Assembly: GCA_003242205.1 (NCBI GenBank)
Contig: QGUR01000005.1
Location: 1-35,486, forward strand
DNA from: Chloroflexota bacterium
Lineage (GTDB): Bacteria; Chloroflexota; Anaerolineae; Aggregatilineales; Phototrophicaceae
Direction: 5' to 3'
DNA: 35,486 bases
The notes under the pieces are model-generated. The model did no database searches. It saw only the letters and a program-made list of their open reading frames with translations, and was not told the origin of the DNA. Every line of letters starts with the position of its first letter. Position 1 is the stretch's first letter. A program made the translations under genes and the position numbers. Positions 7,344 through 15,939 of this stretch are shown piece after piece.

Positions 7344-8795
7344 TTAGTACGCCATCTCCATCATCTCGCGCGGGTCGGTGATCACGCCGTTAATCGCCGT
7401 CGCTACCGCCGTCAGCGGGCTGGCGAGGAAGGTGCGCCCGCCCTTGCCCTGCCGTCCTTCGAAATTGCGGTTGCTGGTGCTGACCGCGTACTGGCCCGGC
7501 TGCAACTGGTCGCCGTTCATGGCGATGCACATCGAGCAACCGGCCTCGCGCCATTCCGCGCCCGCCGCCTTGAAAATTTCGTGCAGCCCCTCGGCTTCCG
7601 CCTGACGCTTCACCTGCTGCGAGCCGGGAACGACCATCATGCGCACGCCTTCGGCCACTTTGCGCCCCTGGATCATGCGCGCGGCTTCGCGCAGGTCGCT
7701 GATGCGCGAATTGGTGCAGCTTCCGACGAACACGACATCGATCTTCTTGCCCAGCAACGGCTCGTTGGGCCGCAAGTCCATGTAACGCAGCGCCTTGTCC
7801 AGCGCCAGCTTCTTGCTCGGATCGCGCTCCTGATCGGGATCGGGGATATAGCCGGTGATCGGCATGCCCATGCCCGGATTCGTCCCATAGGTGATCATGG
7901 GCTCAAGTTCGTTGGCGTCGAGCGTGACTTCGGCGTCGAACGTCGCGCCCTCGTCGGTCGGAAGTTCACGCCACTGGGCCACGGCGCGGTCCCACGCCTC
8001 GCCCTTCGGCGCTGCCGGGCGTCCGGCGATGTATTCAAAGGTTGTATCGTCAGGCGCGACCATGCCGGCGCGCGCGCCGCCTTCAATCGACATATTGCAG
8101 ATGGTCATGCGGCCTTCCATCGACAGGCTGCGGATCGCCTCGCCCATGTATTCGACGACATAACCCGTGCCGCCGCCAACGCCGATTTTGGCGATAATCG
8201 CCAGAATGATGTCCTTGGCCGTCACGCCCGGCCCAAGGCGACCATCGACGCGAATCGCCATCGTCTTCGGCTTGTTCTGGATCAGGCATTGCGTCGCCAG
8301 CACGTGAGCGACTTCGCTCGTGCCGATGCCGAAAGCCAGCGCGCCAAACGCGCCGTGTGTGCTGGTGTGGCTATCGCCGCACACAATCGTCATGCCGGGC
8401 TGCGTCAACCCCTGCTCAGGCCCGATGACATGCACAATCCCCTGATTGGCCGTGCCCAGATCAAACAGCGGGATACCAAAATCGGCAGCGTTCTTACGCA
8501 TCACATCAAGCTGGGCCGCCGCCTGCATGTCGAGCACGGGGATGATGCCCTGATCGTTGCGCGGCGTCGTTGGCGTGCTGTGATCCATGGTCGCCAGCGT
8601 CTGCGTTGGACGCCGCACCTTCAGACCGCGCGCGCGCAGTTCCGAAAACGCCTGCGGCGATGTCACTTCGTGGACCAAATGCAGGTCGATATACAACACT
8701 GCCGGCAGGTCTTTCGTTTGCGGGCGCACTTCGTGGTTGGCCCACACCTTCTCAAAAAGCGTCCGTGGACGCTGTGCCTTTACCTCACTGGCCAT
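7344..8795 (-). CDS. leuC: 3-isopropylmalate dehydratase, large subunit
   Basis: Large [4Fe-4S] subunit of isopropylmalate isomerase. 483 residues from the chosen ATG. Cluster ligands are visible: GSCTNSR (Cys about 360) and GCSMC (Cys about 420 and 423). Other family signatures are TLFEKVWANHEV, the VCGDSHTSTHGAFGALAFGIGTSE block and TICNMSIEGGARAGMVAPD. I chose ATG 8795, ten bases after GAGGGA; an in-frame GTG at 8813 would add six residues but has no good SD. It lies 36 bases downstream of leuA. Confidence 0.96.
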   Translation of the reverse strand: MASEVKAQRPRTLFEKVWANHEVRPQTKDLPAVLYIDLHLVHEVTSPQAFSELRARGLKVRRPTQTLATMDHSTPTTPRNDQGIIPVLDMQAAAQLDVMRKNAADFGIPLFDLGTANQGIVHVIGPEQGLTQPGMTIVCGDSHTSTHGAFGALAFGIGTSEVAHVLATQCLIQNKPKTMAIRVDGRLGPGVTAKDIILAIIAKIGVGGGTGYVVEYMGEAIRSLSMEGRMTICNMSIEGGARAGMVAPDDTTFEYIAGRPAAPKGEAWDRAVAQWRELPTDEGATFDAEVTLDANELEPMITYGTNPGMGMPITGYIPDPDQERDPSKKLALDKALRYMDLRPNEPLLGKKIDVVFVGSCTNSRISDLREAARMIQGRKVAEGVRMMVVPGSQQVKRQAEAEGLHEIFKAAGAEWREAGCSMCIAMNGDQLQPGQYAVSTSNRNFEGRQGKGGRTFLASPLTAVATAINGVITDPREMMEMAY

Positions 8796-8831
8796 TGTCG
8801 CGTTTTCCCTCACCTTCGATTGTTACGATAA

Positions 8832-10442
8832 TCAGGCGGTTTCGGTGTTCAAACCTACAGTCGCCGCTTCACCTTCGGGCTTGCGCTCGCCGTAGCCCAT
8901 AGACGTAATCATGCGATTGAGCGCCGCCAGATAGGCCTTGACGCTGGCAACCACGATGTCGGCGTCCGCGCCGTAACCGCCGAACGAACGCCCGTCAGAG
9001 GGCGACGCAATCCGCACCGTGACTTCACCGAGCGCGGCGATTCCTTCGGTCACGCTGTGGACGCTGTACTCGATCAGTTCGTTCGGAGCCTGAACGATAG
9101 CGTCAATGGCGCTGTAGGCCGCATGAACCGGGCCTGTGCCAACAGCCGCGTGGATAAACGTTTCGCCATCGGCATTCGTCAGCTTCACGGTCGCGGTTGG
9201 CATGCCCATCGTGCCGCAGGTGACCTGAATGTCGTCGAGCCGGAAGATTTCTTCGGGTCCGTGGAATTCGTCGGCGATCAGTGCCTGCAAGTCGGCATCC
9301 GTCACCGTCTTTTTGGCATCCGCCAGCGCCTTGAAGCGAGCGAACACCTGGTTCAGCGCGTCGCCTTCGACGTTATAACCCAGTTCCTGCAACCGCGCCT
9401 TCAGTGCGTGGCGGCCGCTGTGCTTACCCAGTACGAGCTTGCTCTGCGACCAGCCCACGCTATCCGGCGTCATGATCTCATAAGTGCTGGCGTTCTTGAG
9501 CATGCCGTCCTGATGAATGCCGGCTTCATGGGCAAAGGCATTCGCCCCGACAATCGCCTTGTTCGGCTGGACGTGCAACCCGGTGTAGTTGCTGACCATG
9601 CGGCTGGTCTTGACGATCTCGCGCGTGTTGATGTTCGTGCGTAGCCCGTAGTAAGGCGCGCGCGTATGTAGTGCCATGACGACTTCTTCGAGGCTGGTAT
9701 TGCCCGCGCGTTCGCCGATGCCGTTGATGGTGACTTCGACCTGCCGCGCGCCGGCCTCGACGCCCGCCAGCGTGTTCGCGGTCGCCAGCCCCAGATCGTT
9801 GTGGCAATGCACCGACCAGATGATGCCGCTGCCGCGCCCCGCTCCCGGCGTTTCGGCGATCAGACGGGCGATCAGCGCGCCCCATTCTTGCGGCGTCACA
9901 TAACCGACGGTGTCGGGGATATTCAGAGTCGTCGCGCCACACTCGACGGCCAGCGCGCACACCTCGATCAGAAAGTCCGGATCGGTGCGGCCGGCATCCA
10001 TCGGGCTGAATTCGACGTCTTCGCACAGCGAGCGCGCCAGCGTGACCATCTCACGAATGCGCTCCAACGCCTGCGCGCGAGTCAGGCCGGTCTGATATTT
10101 CAGATGAATATCCGAAGTGCCGAGGAACGTGTGGATGCGCGGTTTGGCCGCGTCTTTGACACCTTCCCAGCAGGTCAGGATGTCGTCGCGGACAGCGCGG
10201 GCCAGCCCGCAGATCACCGGGCCGTCCGGCGTGCCAACTTCACGGGCAATCCGCTGAACGGCCGCCAGATCATCGGGCGAAGCGGCCGGGAAACCGGCTT
10301 CGATGATGTCGACGCCGAGCGCCGCCAGTTGCCGCGCAATTTCCAGCTTTTCGGCGCTGCTCAGCGTTGCGCCGGGGCTTTGCTCGCCGTCGCGCAGCGT
10401 GGTGTCAAATACACGTACATAGGTTTCGTCTACGCCAGTCAT
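8832..10442 (-). CDS. leuA: 2-isopropylmalate synthase
   Basis: Condenses 2-oxoisovalerate with acetyl-CoA, the committed step to leucine. 536 residues. DRE-TIM barrel: FDTTLRDGEQSPGATL, SVHCHNDLGLATAN with the metal His pair, TINGIGERAGNTSLEEVVMAL; subdomain HEAGIHQDGMLKN..TYEIM; and a C-terminal regulatory (LeuA dimer) domain from about residue 385, where leucine feedback is exerted in the family. Start ATG 10442 follows AAAGGA by nine bases. That SD is one arm of a 10-bp inverted repeat in the leader, so translation may be controlled by RNA structure. The gene sits between a GNAT gene and leuC in the same operon. Confidence 0.95.
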   Translation of the reverse strand: MTGVDETYVRVFDTTLRDGEQSPGATLSSAEKLEIARQLAALGVDIIEAGFPAASPDDLAAVQRIAREVGTPDGPVICGLARAVRDDILTCWEGVKDAAKPRIHTFLGTSDIHLKYQTGLTRAQALERIREMVTLARSLCEDVEFSPMDAGRTDPDFLIEVCALAVECGATTLNIPDTVGYVTPQEWGALIARLIAETPGAGRGSGIIWSVHCHNDLGLATANTLAGVEAGARQVEVTINGIGERAGNTSLEEVVMALHTRAPYYGLRTNINTREIVKTSRMVSNYTGLHVQPNKAIVGANAFAHEAGIHQDGMLKNASTYEIMTPDSVGWSQSKLVLGKHSGRHALKARLQELGYNVEGDALNQVFARFKALADAKKTVTDADLQALIADEFHGPEEIFRLDDIQVTCGTMGMPTATVKLTNADGETFIHAAVGTGPVHAAYSAIDAIVQAPNELIEYSVHSVTEGIAALGEVTVRIASPSDGRSFGGYGADADIVVASVKAYLAALNRMITSMGYGERKPEGEAATVGLNTETA

Positions 10443-10545
10443 TTAGGGTGATCCTTTCTCGCTTTAACGCGTATTCGTGGTTCACAGGGTCGTTGTGACG
10501 AAGGTCGCTAAGGCCATCTTCAGCCACGAGGATCACCCCCTTTCT
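10443..10545 (-). promoter_or_regulatory. leuA leader: inverted repeat pairing an extended SD with the leuA RBS
   Basis: On the minus strand GGGTGATCCT (10538-10529) is perfectly complementary to AGGATCACCC (10455-10446), which contains the leuA SD (AAAGGA). A second complementary pair, CGTGG (10528-10524) and CCACG (10480-10476), lies inside. The upstream arm is part of AGAAAGGGGGTGATCC (10545-10530), which differs at one position from the exact complement of a typical 16S rRNA 3' tail. It is followed by a GTG (10527) opening a frame that runs out of phase into leuA. The frame is not Leu-rich, so this is not a classical leucine attenuator. No U-run follows, so a translational switch is more likely. 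Confidence 0.55.
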
Positions 10546-10573
10546 ACTACACCGGGTTCAGTATCCATGTTTA

Positions 10574-11440
10574 TCAGGCACCCTCCTCAAACGTGTATTC
10601 ATTCACATCACACACCGGCTGATAGCCGATTGCCTGATAGATATGATTGGATGTCGGATTGCTCAAATCCGTGAACAGAAAGACGAATGATCGTCCCTGA
10701 TCCAGCAATGCCTGGCTGAGCGCTGCCGTCAGCGCGCTTGCATAGCCGTGACCGCGATGCTCAGGCGGCGTGTACACCGGGCCAATGCGTATGCCGTTGG
10801 GAGTCGGGCCGCCGTAGCCAGCGAATGACAGAGGCCGGCCTTCATGCTTCCACAGGCGCAGGCCGCGCAGCCGTTCGTCCGATCCCATCCTCGCCCACAC
10901 CATGCGCTCGACATCCTCGCGCGCATTCGCCTCGTTGAGCGCTTCCCGGATGAACGCGATCATCCAGTCCACCAGCAGATCGAAGTCGCCGGGGTCGGGG
11001 CGGCACATTTCGCCCGGTACGCCGGTCACGGCAACGACACGTTTCAGGCAATAGATTCGCTCGGCGCGCAGCAGCCTCGCCTCCTGCCCCGCAAGCGCCC
11101 GCCAGTGAGTGAAGAATGCTTCGGCCACCGGCTTTGGCGCCAGCACGCCCGGCAGCTCAGGGAAACACGCGTGCACATCCCCGGCAAGCGCGCGGATCGT
11201 CGCAGGATCAGCGATTTGCGACAGCACCAGCCGGTGCGGCGGCGTGCGCAGGGCAACGCCCGTCACCCTGCCATCCTCCTCAGCATAGGCAAGGTACGGC
11301 GGTTCGCGGTAGTCGTCCGTCTGCATGAGCTGCGCGCAGATTCCAAGCAGCAGGTTGTGAGCGGCCTCGTCCTGAACGAGATACGCCTCAACCCGGCTGT
11401 AGAAATCATGCACGTCATCAACACGACGGACGACAACCAC
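10574..11440 (-). CDS. GNAT-family N-acetyltransferase
   Basis: A 288-residue protein. The C-terminal half has the GNAT fold: motif A at about 219-245 (IGPVYTPPEHRGHGYASAL, with RGHGYA as the acetyl-CoA pyrophosphate loop), then FLFTDLSNPTSNHIYQAIGY typical of motif B. The N-terminal 130 residues are a poorly conserved extra domain, as in the two-domain FR47-like acetyltransferases. The start is GTG 11440, four bases after the ilvC stop; AGGAG lies inside the end of ilvC. The substrate is unknown. Its place inside the ilv-leu operon makes cotranscription certain but does not show a role in BCAA synthesis. No signal peptide. Confidence 0.85.
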   Translation of the reverse strand: MVVVRRVDDVHDFYSRVEAYLVQDEAAHNLLLGICAQLMQTDDYREPPYLAYAEEDGRVTGVALRTPPHRLVLSQIADPATIRALAGDVHACFPELPGVLAPKPVAEAFFTHWRALAGQEARLLRAERIYCLKRVVAVTGVPGEMCRPDPGDFDLLVDWMIAFIREALNEANAREDVERMVWARMGSDERLRGLRLWKHEGRPLSFAGYGGPTPNGIRIGPVYTPPEHRGHGYASALTAALSQALLDQGRSFVFLFTDLSNPTSNHIYQAIGYQPVCDVNEYTFEEGA

Positions 11441-11444
11441 GAAT

Positions 11445-12455
11445 TTAAGACTCCTGCTTGATGCGCTTGGCGTTCAGGAACGGCATCATATCGCGCAGTT
11501 CCGCGCCAACCTTCTCGATCAACAGATCGTGCTCGCGGCTGCGGCGCGGCGTGAATTCGGGACGCCCCTTGACATTCTCCTCGATCCACTTGCGGGCAAA
11601 CGAGCCGTCCTGGATCGACGCCAGCGTCCCGGCCATCAGTTCCTTGACCTCGTTCTCGATCTGGTCGCCAGCGGTGTAGCCGCCGTACTCGGCGGTGTCG
11701 CTCACGCTGTACCACATGTAGCTCAGGCCGCCTTCGTACATCAAATCGACGATCAGCTTAAGTTCGTGCAGGCATTCAAAATAGGCGATTTCCGGCTGGT
11801 AACCGGCCTTCACCAGCGTTTCAAACGCCGAGCGGATCAGCGCAGTCACGCCGCCACAGAGCACAACCTGCTCGCCAAAGAGGTCGGTTTCGGTCTCCTC
11901 CTTGAAGGTCGTTTCGATCACGCCGGCGCGCGTGCAGCCAATCGCTTTGGCATAGGCGAGGGCGCGCGCCTTTGCCTGGCCGCTGGCATCCTGAAAAATA
12001 GCCAGCAACCCCGGCGTGCCTGCACCTTCTTTAAAGACCTCGCGCACGCGGTGTCCCGGCGCTTTCGGCGCAACCATCGTCACATCGACGTTGGCCGGCG
12101 GCTTGATTTGGCCGTAGTGAATATTGAAGCCATGCGCGAACATGAGCATGCTGCCCGGCTTCAGATTGGGGCCGACCGACTCGTCGTAAACCTGCGCCTG
12201 CAAGGTATCCGGAATCAGGATCATGACGACATCGGCCTGCTTGACCGCGTCGGCGACCGAAAATACCTGAAGGCCATCGGCCTGCGCCTTGGCGCGGCTT
12301 TTGCTGCCTTCGTGCAGGCCGACGATGACGTTAAGCCCGCTATCCTTCGCGTTCAGCGCGTGCGCATGCCCCTGGCTGCCATAGCCGATGATGGCGATGG
12401 TCTGCCCCTGAAGCAGCGAGAGATCGGCGTCGTTGTCATAGTACAGTGTTGCCAT
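11445..12455 (-). CDS. ilvC: Ketol-acid reductoisomerase, class I
   Basis: Isomerises and reduces acetolactate or acetohydroxybutyrate with NAD(P)H and Mg2+, the second common step of Val/Leu/Ile synthesis. 336 residues, the short class I form. Rossmann motif IAIIGYGSQGHAHALN; cofactor-specificity loop GLHEGSKSRAKA, whose Ser and Arg residues favour NADPH; the VAPKAPGHRVREVF segment; and KARI knot residues ETETDLFGEQVVLCGG and FECLHELKLIVDLMYEGG. The start ATG 12455 has GGAG about 11 bases upstream. Two hairpins occupy the 105-bp gap after ilvN. Confidence 0.97.
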   Translation of the reverse strand: MATLYYDNDADLSLLQGQTIAIIGYGSQGHAHALNAKDSGLNVIVGLHEGSKSRAKAQADGLQVFSVADAVKQADVVMILIPDTLQAQVYDESVGPNLKPGSMLMFAHGFNIHYGQIKPPANVDVTMVAPKAPGHRVREVFKEGAGTPGLLAIFQDASGQAKARALAYAKAIGCTRAGVIETTFKEETETDLFGEQVVLCGGVTALIRSAFETLVKAGYQPEIAYFECLHELKLIVDLMYEGGLSYMWYSVSDTAEYGGYTAGDQIENEVKELMAGTLASIQDGSFARKWIEENVKGRPEFTPRRSREHDLLIEKVGAELRDMMPFLNAKRIKQES

Positions 12456-12478
12456 GAAAGACTGTTCTCCATCCTGTA

Positions 12479-12560
12479 GGGCGGCTGTAATAGCCGCCCG
12501 CCTGATAAACTGGCCTGCAGCCCTTCGCCCTATTAGAGCAGTGGCGAGGGCGAGAGCTTG
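12479..12560 (-). other. Tandem stem-loops between ilvN and ilvC
   Basis: An 8-bp perfect stem GGGCGGCT / AGCCGCCC (12479-12499) and, just after the ilvN stop, a second hairpin in which GCCC-TCGCC pairs with GGCGA-(A)-GGGC. Neither is followed by a U-run, so they are not intrinsic terminators. They could set differential stability or processing of the ilvBN and ilvC parts of the message. Confidence 0.4.
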
Positions 12561-13139
12561 TTACACGCTATACTGCTGGTAGTTTGCGCCGTTCCCGTTC
12601 GAGGTCACTGGAACAACCGGCTCGTACGCCGAGTCGAGAATGCGCGTGCCGCGGCCCATTGCAACCACACCTGTCCGCACCATCTCGACGATACCGAGCG
12701 GTTTCACCTGCTCGATAAACTCCTCGACCTGTTCTTCCTGTCCCACAATCTCCAGAATGGCCACGTCCGGGCCGATGTCGACAATGCGCGCCGGGTAACG
12801 CTCGCAGATCAGTGTCAGCGAGTTGCGCGACTCGGCGTCGTTAGCGCGCACTTTGACCAGCGCAAGGTCGCGACTGACGTGCGGCTCCTGAGACACAACC
12901 GCCACGTCAATCACGTTGATCAGCTTGAACAGGTTGGTCGCGATACGCCGCGGGTCCATGCGCGCCGAGTCGACGGTGATGGTCATGCGCGAGATGTGCG
13001 GTTTGTGCGTGCGGCCAACCGTCAGGCTATCGACGTTGAAATTGCGACGGCGAAAGAGGCTGGCGACCCGGTTGAGGACGCCCGGTTTGTTTTCGACCAG
13101 CGCCACCAGTATATGCTTCTTCGGCTTTTGCTGTTCCAT
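12561..13139 (-). CDS. ilvN: Acetolactate synthase, small regulatory subunit
   Basis: Regulatory subunit of acetohydroxyacid synthase. 192 residues. N-terminal ACT domain: HILVALVENKPGVLNRVASLF with RRRNFNVDSLTVG, then ISRMTITVD; in the family this region binds valine for feedback inhibition. The C-terminal domain, from about residue 85, includes ERYPARIVDIGPDVAILEIVG. The start ATG 13139 lies four bases after the ilvB stop, so the two subunits are translationally coupled. The length is slightly above the usual 160-180 because of a Gly/Asn/Gln tail. Confidence 0.96.
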   Translation of the reverse strand: MEQQKPKKHILVALVENKPGVLNRVASLFRRRNFNVDSLTVGRTHKPHISRMTITVDSARMDPRRIATNLFKLINVIDVAVVSQEPHVSRDLALVKVRANDAESRNSLTLICERYPARIVDIGPDVAILEIVGQEEQVEEFIEQVKPLGIVEMVRTGVVAMGRGTRILDSAYEPVVPVTSNGNGANYQQYSV

Positions 13140-13143
13140 ACGT

Positions 13144-14841
13144 TCACTTCCCTTCGCCGGGCTTGGGACGGCGCATCATGGCATCGAGGTCCGCGCCGGC
13201 CGGCACCATCGGGTAGACGATTTCCTCTTTCTCGACCACATATTCCACCAACGCCGGCCCCTTGACGCTGCGCGCGAACTGCACCGATTCCTCGATCTGA
13301 TCGCGGCTGGTAACGCGCATTGCCGGAATGCCATAGGCTTCCGCCAGCCGGACGAAATCCGGATTGAACATCGGCGTGGCCTGATAGCGCTCTTCGTAGA
13401 AGAACTCCTGCCACTGGCGCACCATCCCCAGAAAAGCGTTGTTGATGATGGCGATGTTGATATCGACGTTTTCCTGCTTGGCGGTTGCCAGCTCGCACAA
13501 CGTCATCTGGAAGCCGCCGTCGCCGACAATGGCCCACACTTCTTCATCCGGACGACCAAACTTCGCGCCAATCGCGGCGGGTAGACCAAAGCCCATCGTG
13601 CCGAGGCCGCCGCTTGTGATCAGCGTCGCCGGGCGTTTATGCGGGTAATACTGCGCTTCCAGCATCTGGTGCTGGCCCACGTCGGTCACCGTAATCGCAT
13701 CGCCGCCCGTGAACTTCCACAGATCGTTGATCACCTGCGCGCCCAGCAGCTTGTCGACCTGCTGGTTGAGGATGTCGCGCTCGTCGCTGTCTTCCTGCCA
13801 GTCCCGAATGCGGTTGAGCCATTCGGGATGCGACATTGAGGCCACGTGCGGCAATAGTTGCGTCAGCACGGCGCGCAGGTCGCCACAGATACCGACGTCC
13901 ACCTTGACGTTTTTGTTGATCTCAGACGGGTCGATATCGATATGGATCTTCTTAGCTTTGCGCGCGTAGGTATTGAGGTTGCCGGTCACCCGGTCATCGA
14001 AGCGCATGCCGAGCGCGATCAGCAGGTCGGCTTCCTGAATGGCGTAGTTGGAAGCAGCTTCGCCATGCATGCCCATCATGCCGATCACGAGCGGATGGTC
14101 TTCCGGCATCGCGCCCTTGCCAAGCAGCGTCAGCGCCACCGGAATCTGCGCGCGTTCGGCCAGCTCGCGCACTTCCTGCATCGCCCCCGACATTAGAATG
14201 CCGTGCCCGGCGAGGATGATCGGCCGTTCCGAGCTGTGAATCAGTTCCAGCGCCGCCTCAATGTCTTTGTGGTCGGTTTCCTTCGGCGGGTGATAACCGG
14301 GAAGCGTCAGCTCGCCTTCGGGATAAACAAACTCGATTTTCTCGTTCTGAACGTCCTTGGGAACGTCGATCAGAACCGGGCCGGGGCGTCCGGTGCGCGC
14401 GATGTGGAACGCCTCGCGGATGATGTAAGGCAGCTCGTGCACATCCATCACCAGATAGTTGTGCTTCGTCACCGGAAGCGTAACGCCGGTCACATCCGTT
14501 TCCTGAAATGCATCGGTCCCAATCGAGCCGCGCGGCACTTGCCCGGTGATGCAGACGATCGGAGACGAATCCATCATGGCCGTCGCAATCGCCGTCACCA
14601 GATTGGTCGCGCCCGGGCCGCTGGTGGCGATAGCGACACCGACCTTGCCGGTGGCGCGCGCATAGCCATCAGCCATGTGGCCCGCTCCCTGCTCGTGCCG
14701 GACCAGCACGTGATGGATCTGTGGATATTTGGTCATGGCATCATAGGTCGGCAGAATCGCGCCGCCCGGATAGCCGAACATGACCTCCACCCCTTCGCGG
14801 AGCAAACACTCCATGATAATTTCAGCGCCGCTTAACAACAT
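13144..14841 (-). CDS. ilvB: Acetolactate synthase, large catalytic subunit
   Basis: ThDP- and FAD-dependent synthase making 2-acetolactate or 2-aceto-2-hydroxybutyrate. 565 residues, the normal length. The catalytic Glu50 is in VRHEQGAGHMADGYARATG; then TSGPGATNLVTAIATAMMDSSP; the FAD-linked middle domain; and the ThDP/Mg2+ motif GDGGFQMTLCELATA...NIAIINN near 440-468. The start ATG 14841 has AAGGAG seven bases upstream. It begins 21 bases after ilvE. Confidence 0.97.
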   Translation of the reverse strand: MLLSGAEIIMECLLREGVEVMFGYPGGAILPTYDAMTKYPQIHHVLVRHEQGAGHMADGYARATGKVGVAIATSGPGATNLVTAIATAMMDSSPIVCITGQVPRGSIGTDAFQETDVTGVTLPVTKHNYLVMDVHELPYIIREAFHIARTGRPGPVLIDVPKDVQNEKIEFVYPEGELTLPGYHPPKETDHKDIEAALELIHSSERPIILAGHGILMSGAMQEVRELAERAQIPVALTLLGKGAMPEDHPLVIGMMGMHGEAASNYAIQEADLLIALGMRFDDRVTGNLNTYARKAKKIHIDIDPSEINKNVKVDVGICGDLRAVLTQLLPHVASMSHPEWLNRIRDWQEDSDERDILNQQVDKLLGAQVINDLWKFTGGDAITVTDVGQHQMLEAQYYPHKRPATLITSGGLGTMGFGLPAAIGAKFGRPDEEVWAIVGDGGFQMTLCELATAKQENVDINIAIINNAFLGMVRQWQEFFYEERYQATPMFNPDFVRLAEAYGIPAMRVTSRDQIEESVQFARSVKGPALVEYVVEKEEIVYPMVPAGADLDAMMRRPKPGEGK

Positions 14842-14862
14842 GGTCGCACTCCTTCGTGGGGT

Positions 14863-15795
14863 CTAGTCGCCGGGCTCGGTCTGCTTAACGTAAGTCAGCC
14901 ATCCATACCGGTCCGGTTTCTGGCCGGATGTCAGCGCGAAGAACTCTTCCTGAACGGCTGTTGTGACCGGGCCGCGCTTGCCTTCACCAACCTTGATGCG
15001 GTCGACCGAACGAATCGGCGTGATTTCGGCGGCCGTTCCCGTGAAAAAGATTTCGTCGGCGATATACAGCATTTCGCGCGGAATTTGCTGGAACACGACT
15101 TCGTAGCCCAGATCACGAAGCAGTTTCAGCACGCAGTCACGCGTGATGCCAAGCAGGATCGACGAGCCATGTCCGGGCGTATACACCACGCCATCCATAA
15201 CGACGAAGATATTCTCGCCCGCGCCTTCGCTGACGTAGCCGCCGTAGTCGAGCGCAATCCCCTCGTTGAAGCCGTTGTCATGCGCTTCCATTGAAATGAA
15301 CTGGCTGTTGACGTACTGCCCGCCGATCTTGGCCATCGAGGCGAAGGTGTCTGGCGCGATACGCCGCCAGGAACTAACCTGAACGTCGACGCCGTTTTCA
15401 ATCGCCTCGCTGCCCAGATAGCGGCCCCACTCCATCGTCAGAATGATGACGTCGGTCGGGCATTTGCGCCCTTCGACGCCAAGCTGGCCCGCCCCACGGA
15501 AAACCAGCGGCCGCACGTAGCATGCTTCGTGACCGTTCCGGCGAATCGTTTCAATGACGGCGTTATTGATTTCGTCCTCGGAGAACGGTACTTCAATGCG
15601 CGCAATCTTCGCCGAGTGCATCAGCCGCCGCGTGTGCGCGTCCAACCGAAAGACCGCCGGTCCCTGAGGCGTCGCGTAAGCGCGTATGCCTTCGAATACG
15701 CTCGATCCATAGTGCAGCGCGTGAGCCGTTACGTGTACGGTCGCGTCTGCCCAGGGGATAAACTCTCCGTTTTTCCAAATCCACTCTGCCGGCAT
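14863..15795 (-). CDS. ilvE: Branched-chain amino acid aminotransferase
   Basis: PLP-dependent transamination, the last step for Leu, Ile and Val. 310 residues, class IV aminotransferase fold. Motifs: ALHYGSSVFEGIRAY near the N-terminus, the YVRPLVFRG substrate region, the PLP lysine in SMAKIGGQYVNSQ (about Lys162), the GYVSEGAGENIFVV signature and a FFTGTAAEITPIRSVD end segment. The start ATG 15795 follows GAGAGGAAG by about ten bases. It is the first structural gene of the operon, with a long regulated leader upstream. Confidence 0.96.
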   Translation of the reverse strand: MPAEWIWKNGEFIPWADATVHVTAHALHYGSSVFEGIRAYATPQGPAVFRLDAHTRRLMHSAKIARIEVPFSEDEINNAVIETIRRNGHEACYVRPLVFRGAGQLGVEGRKCPTDVIILTMEWGRYLGSEAIENGVDVQVSSWRRIAPDTFASMAKIGGQYVNSQFISMEAHDNGFNEGIALDYGGYVSEGAGENIFVVMDGVVYTPGHGSSILLGITRDCVLKLLRDLGYEVVFQQIPREMLYIADEIFFTGTAAEITPIRSVDRIKVGEGKRGPVTTAVQEEFFALTSGQKPDRYGWLTYVKQTEPGD

Positions 15796-15879
15796 AGGTT
15801 GTCTTCCTCTCTATAAGAAGTCAGGGGTTATCCGGCGATCCCGCCGGTCCAGCCTGCCAGTGAACACACATCCTCAACG

Positions 15880-15938
15880 AAATAAAAACGCGCTTCCCGG
15901 AGTGAGGCCCTGTCAGCGGCCCGTTTCAGGAAGCGCGT
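15880..15938 (-). terminator. Second leader terminator, just upstream of ilvE
   Basis: A perfect 10-bp outer stem ACGCGCTTCC / GGAAGCGCGT, an internal GGCC/GGCC helix, and then TTTTTATTT on the minus strand. It sits 85 bases before ilvE and downstream of the first attenuator. Any ilv transcript must pass it, so it is probably conditional. Confidence 0.8.
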
Positions 15939-15939
15939 C

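Noticed and set aside
10443..10573. A classical leucine attenuator before leuA
   Set aside because: The short GTG frame has only scattered Leu codons and no terminator U-run follows.
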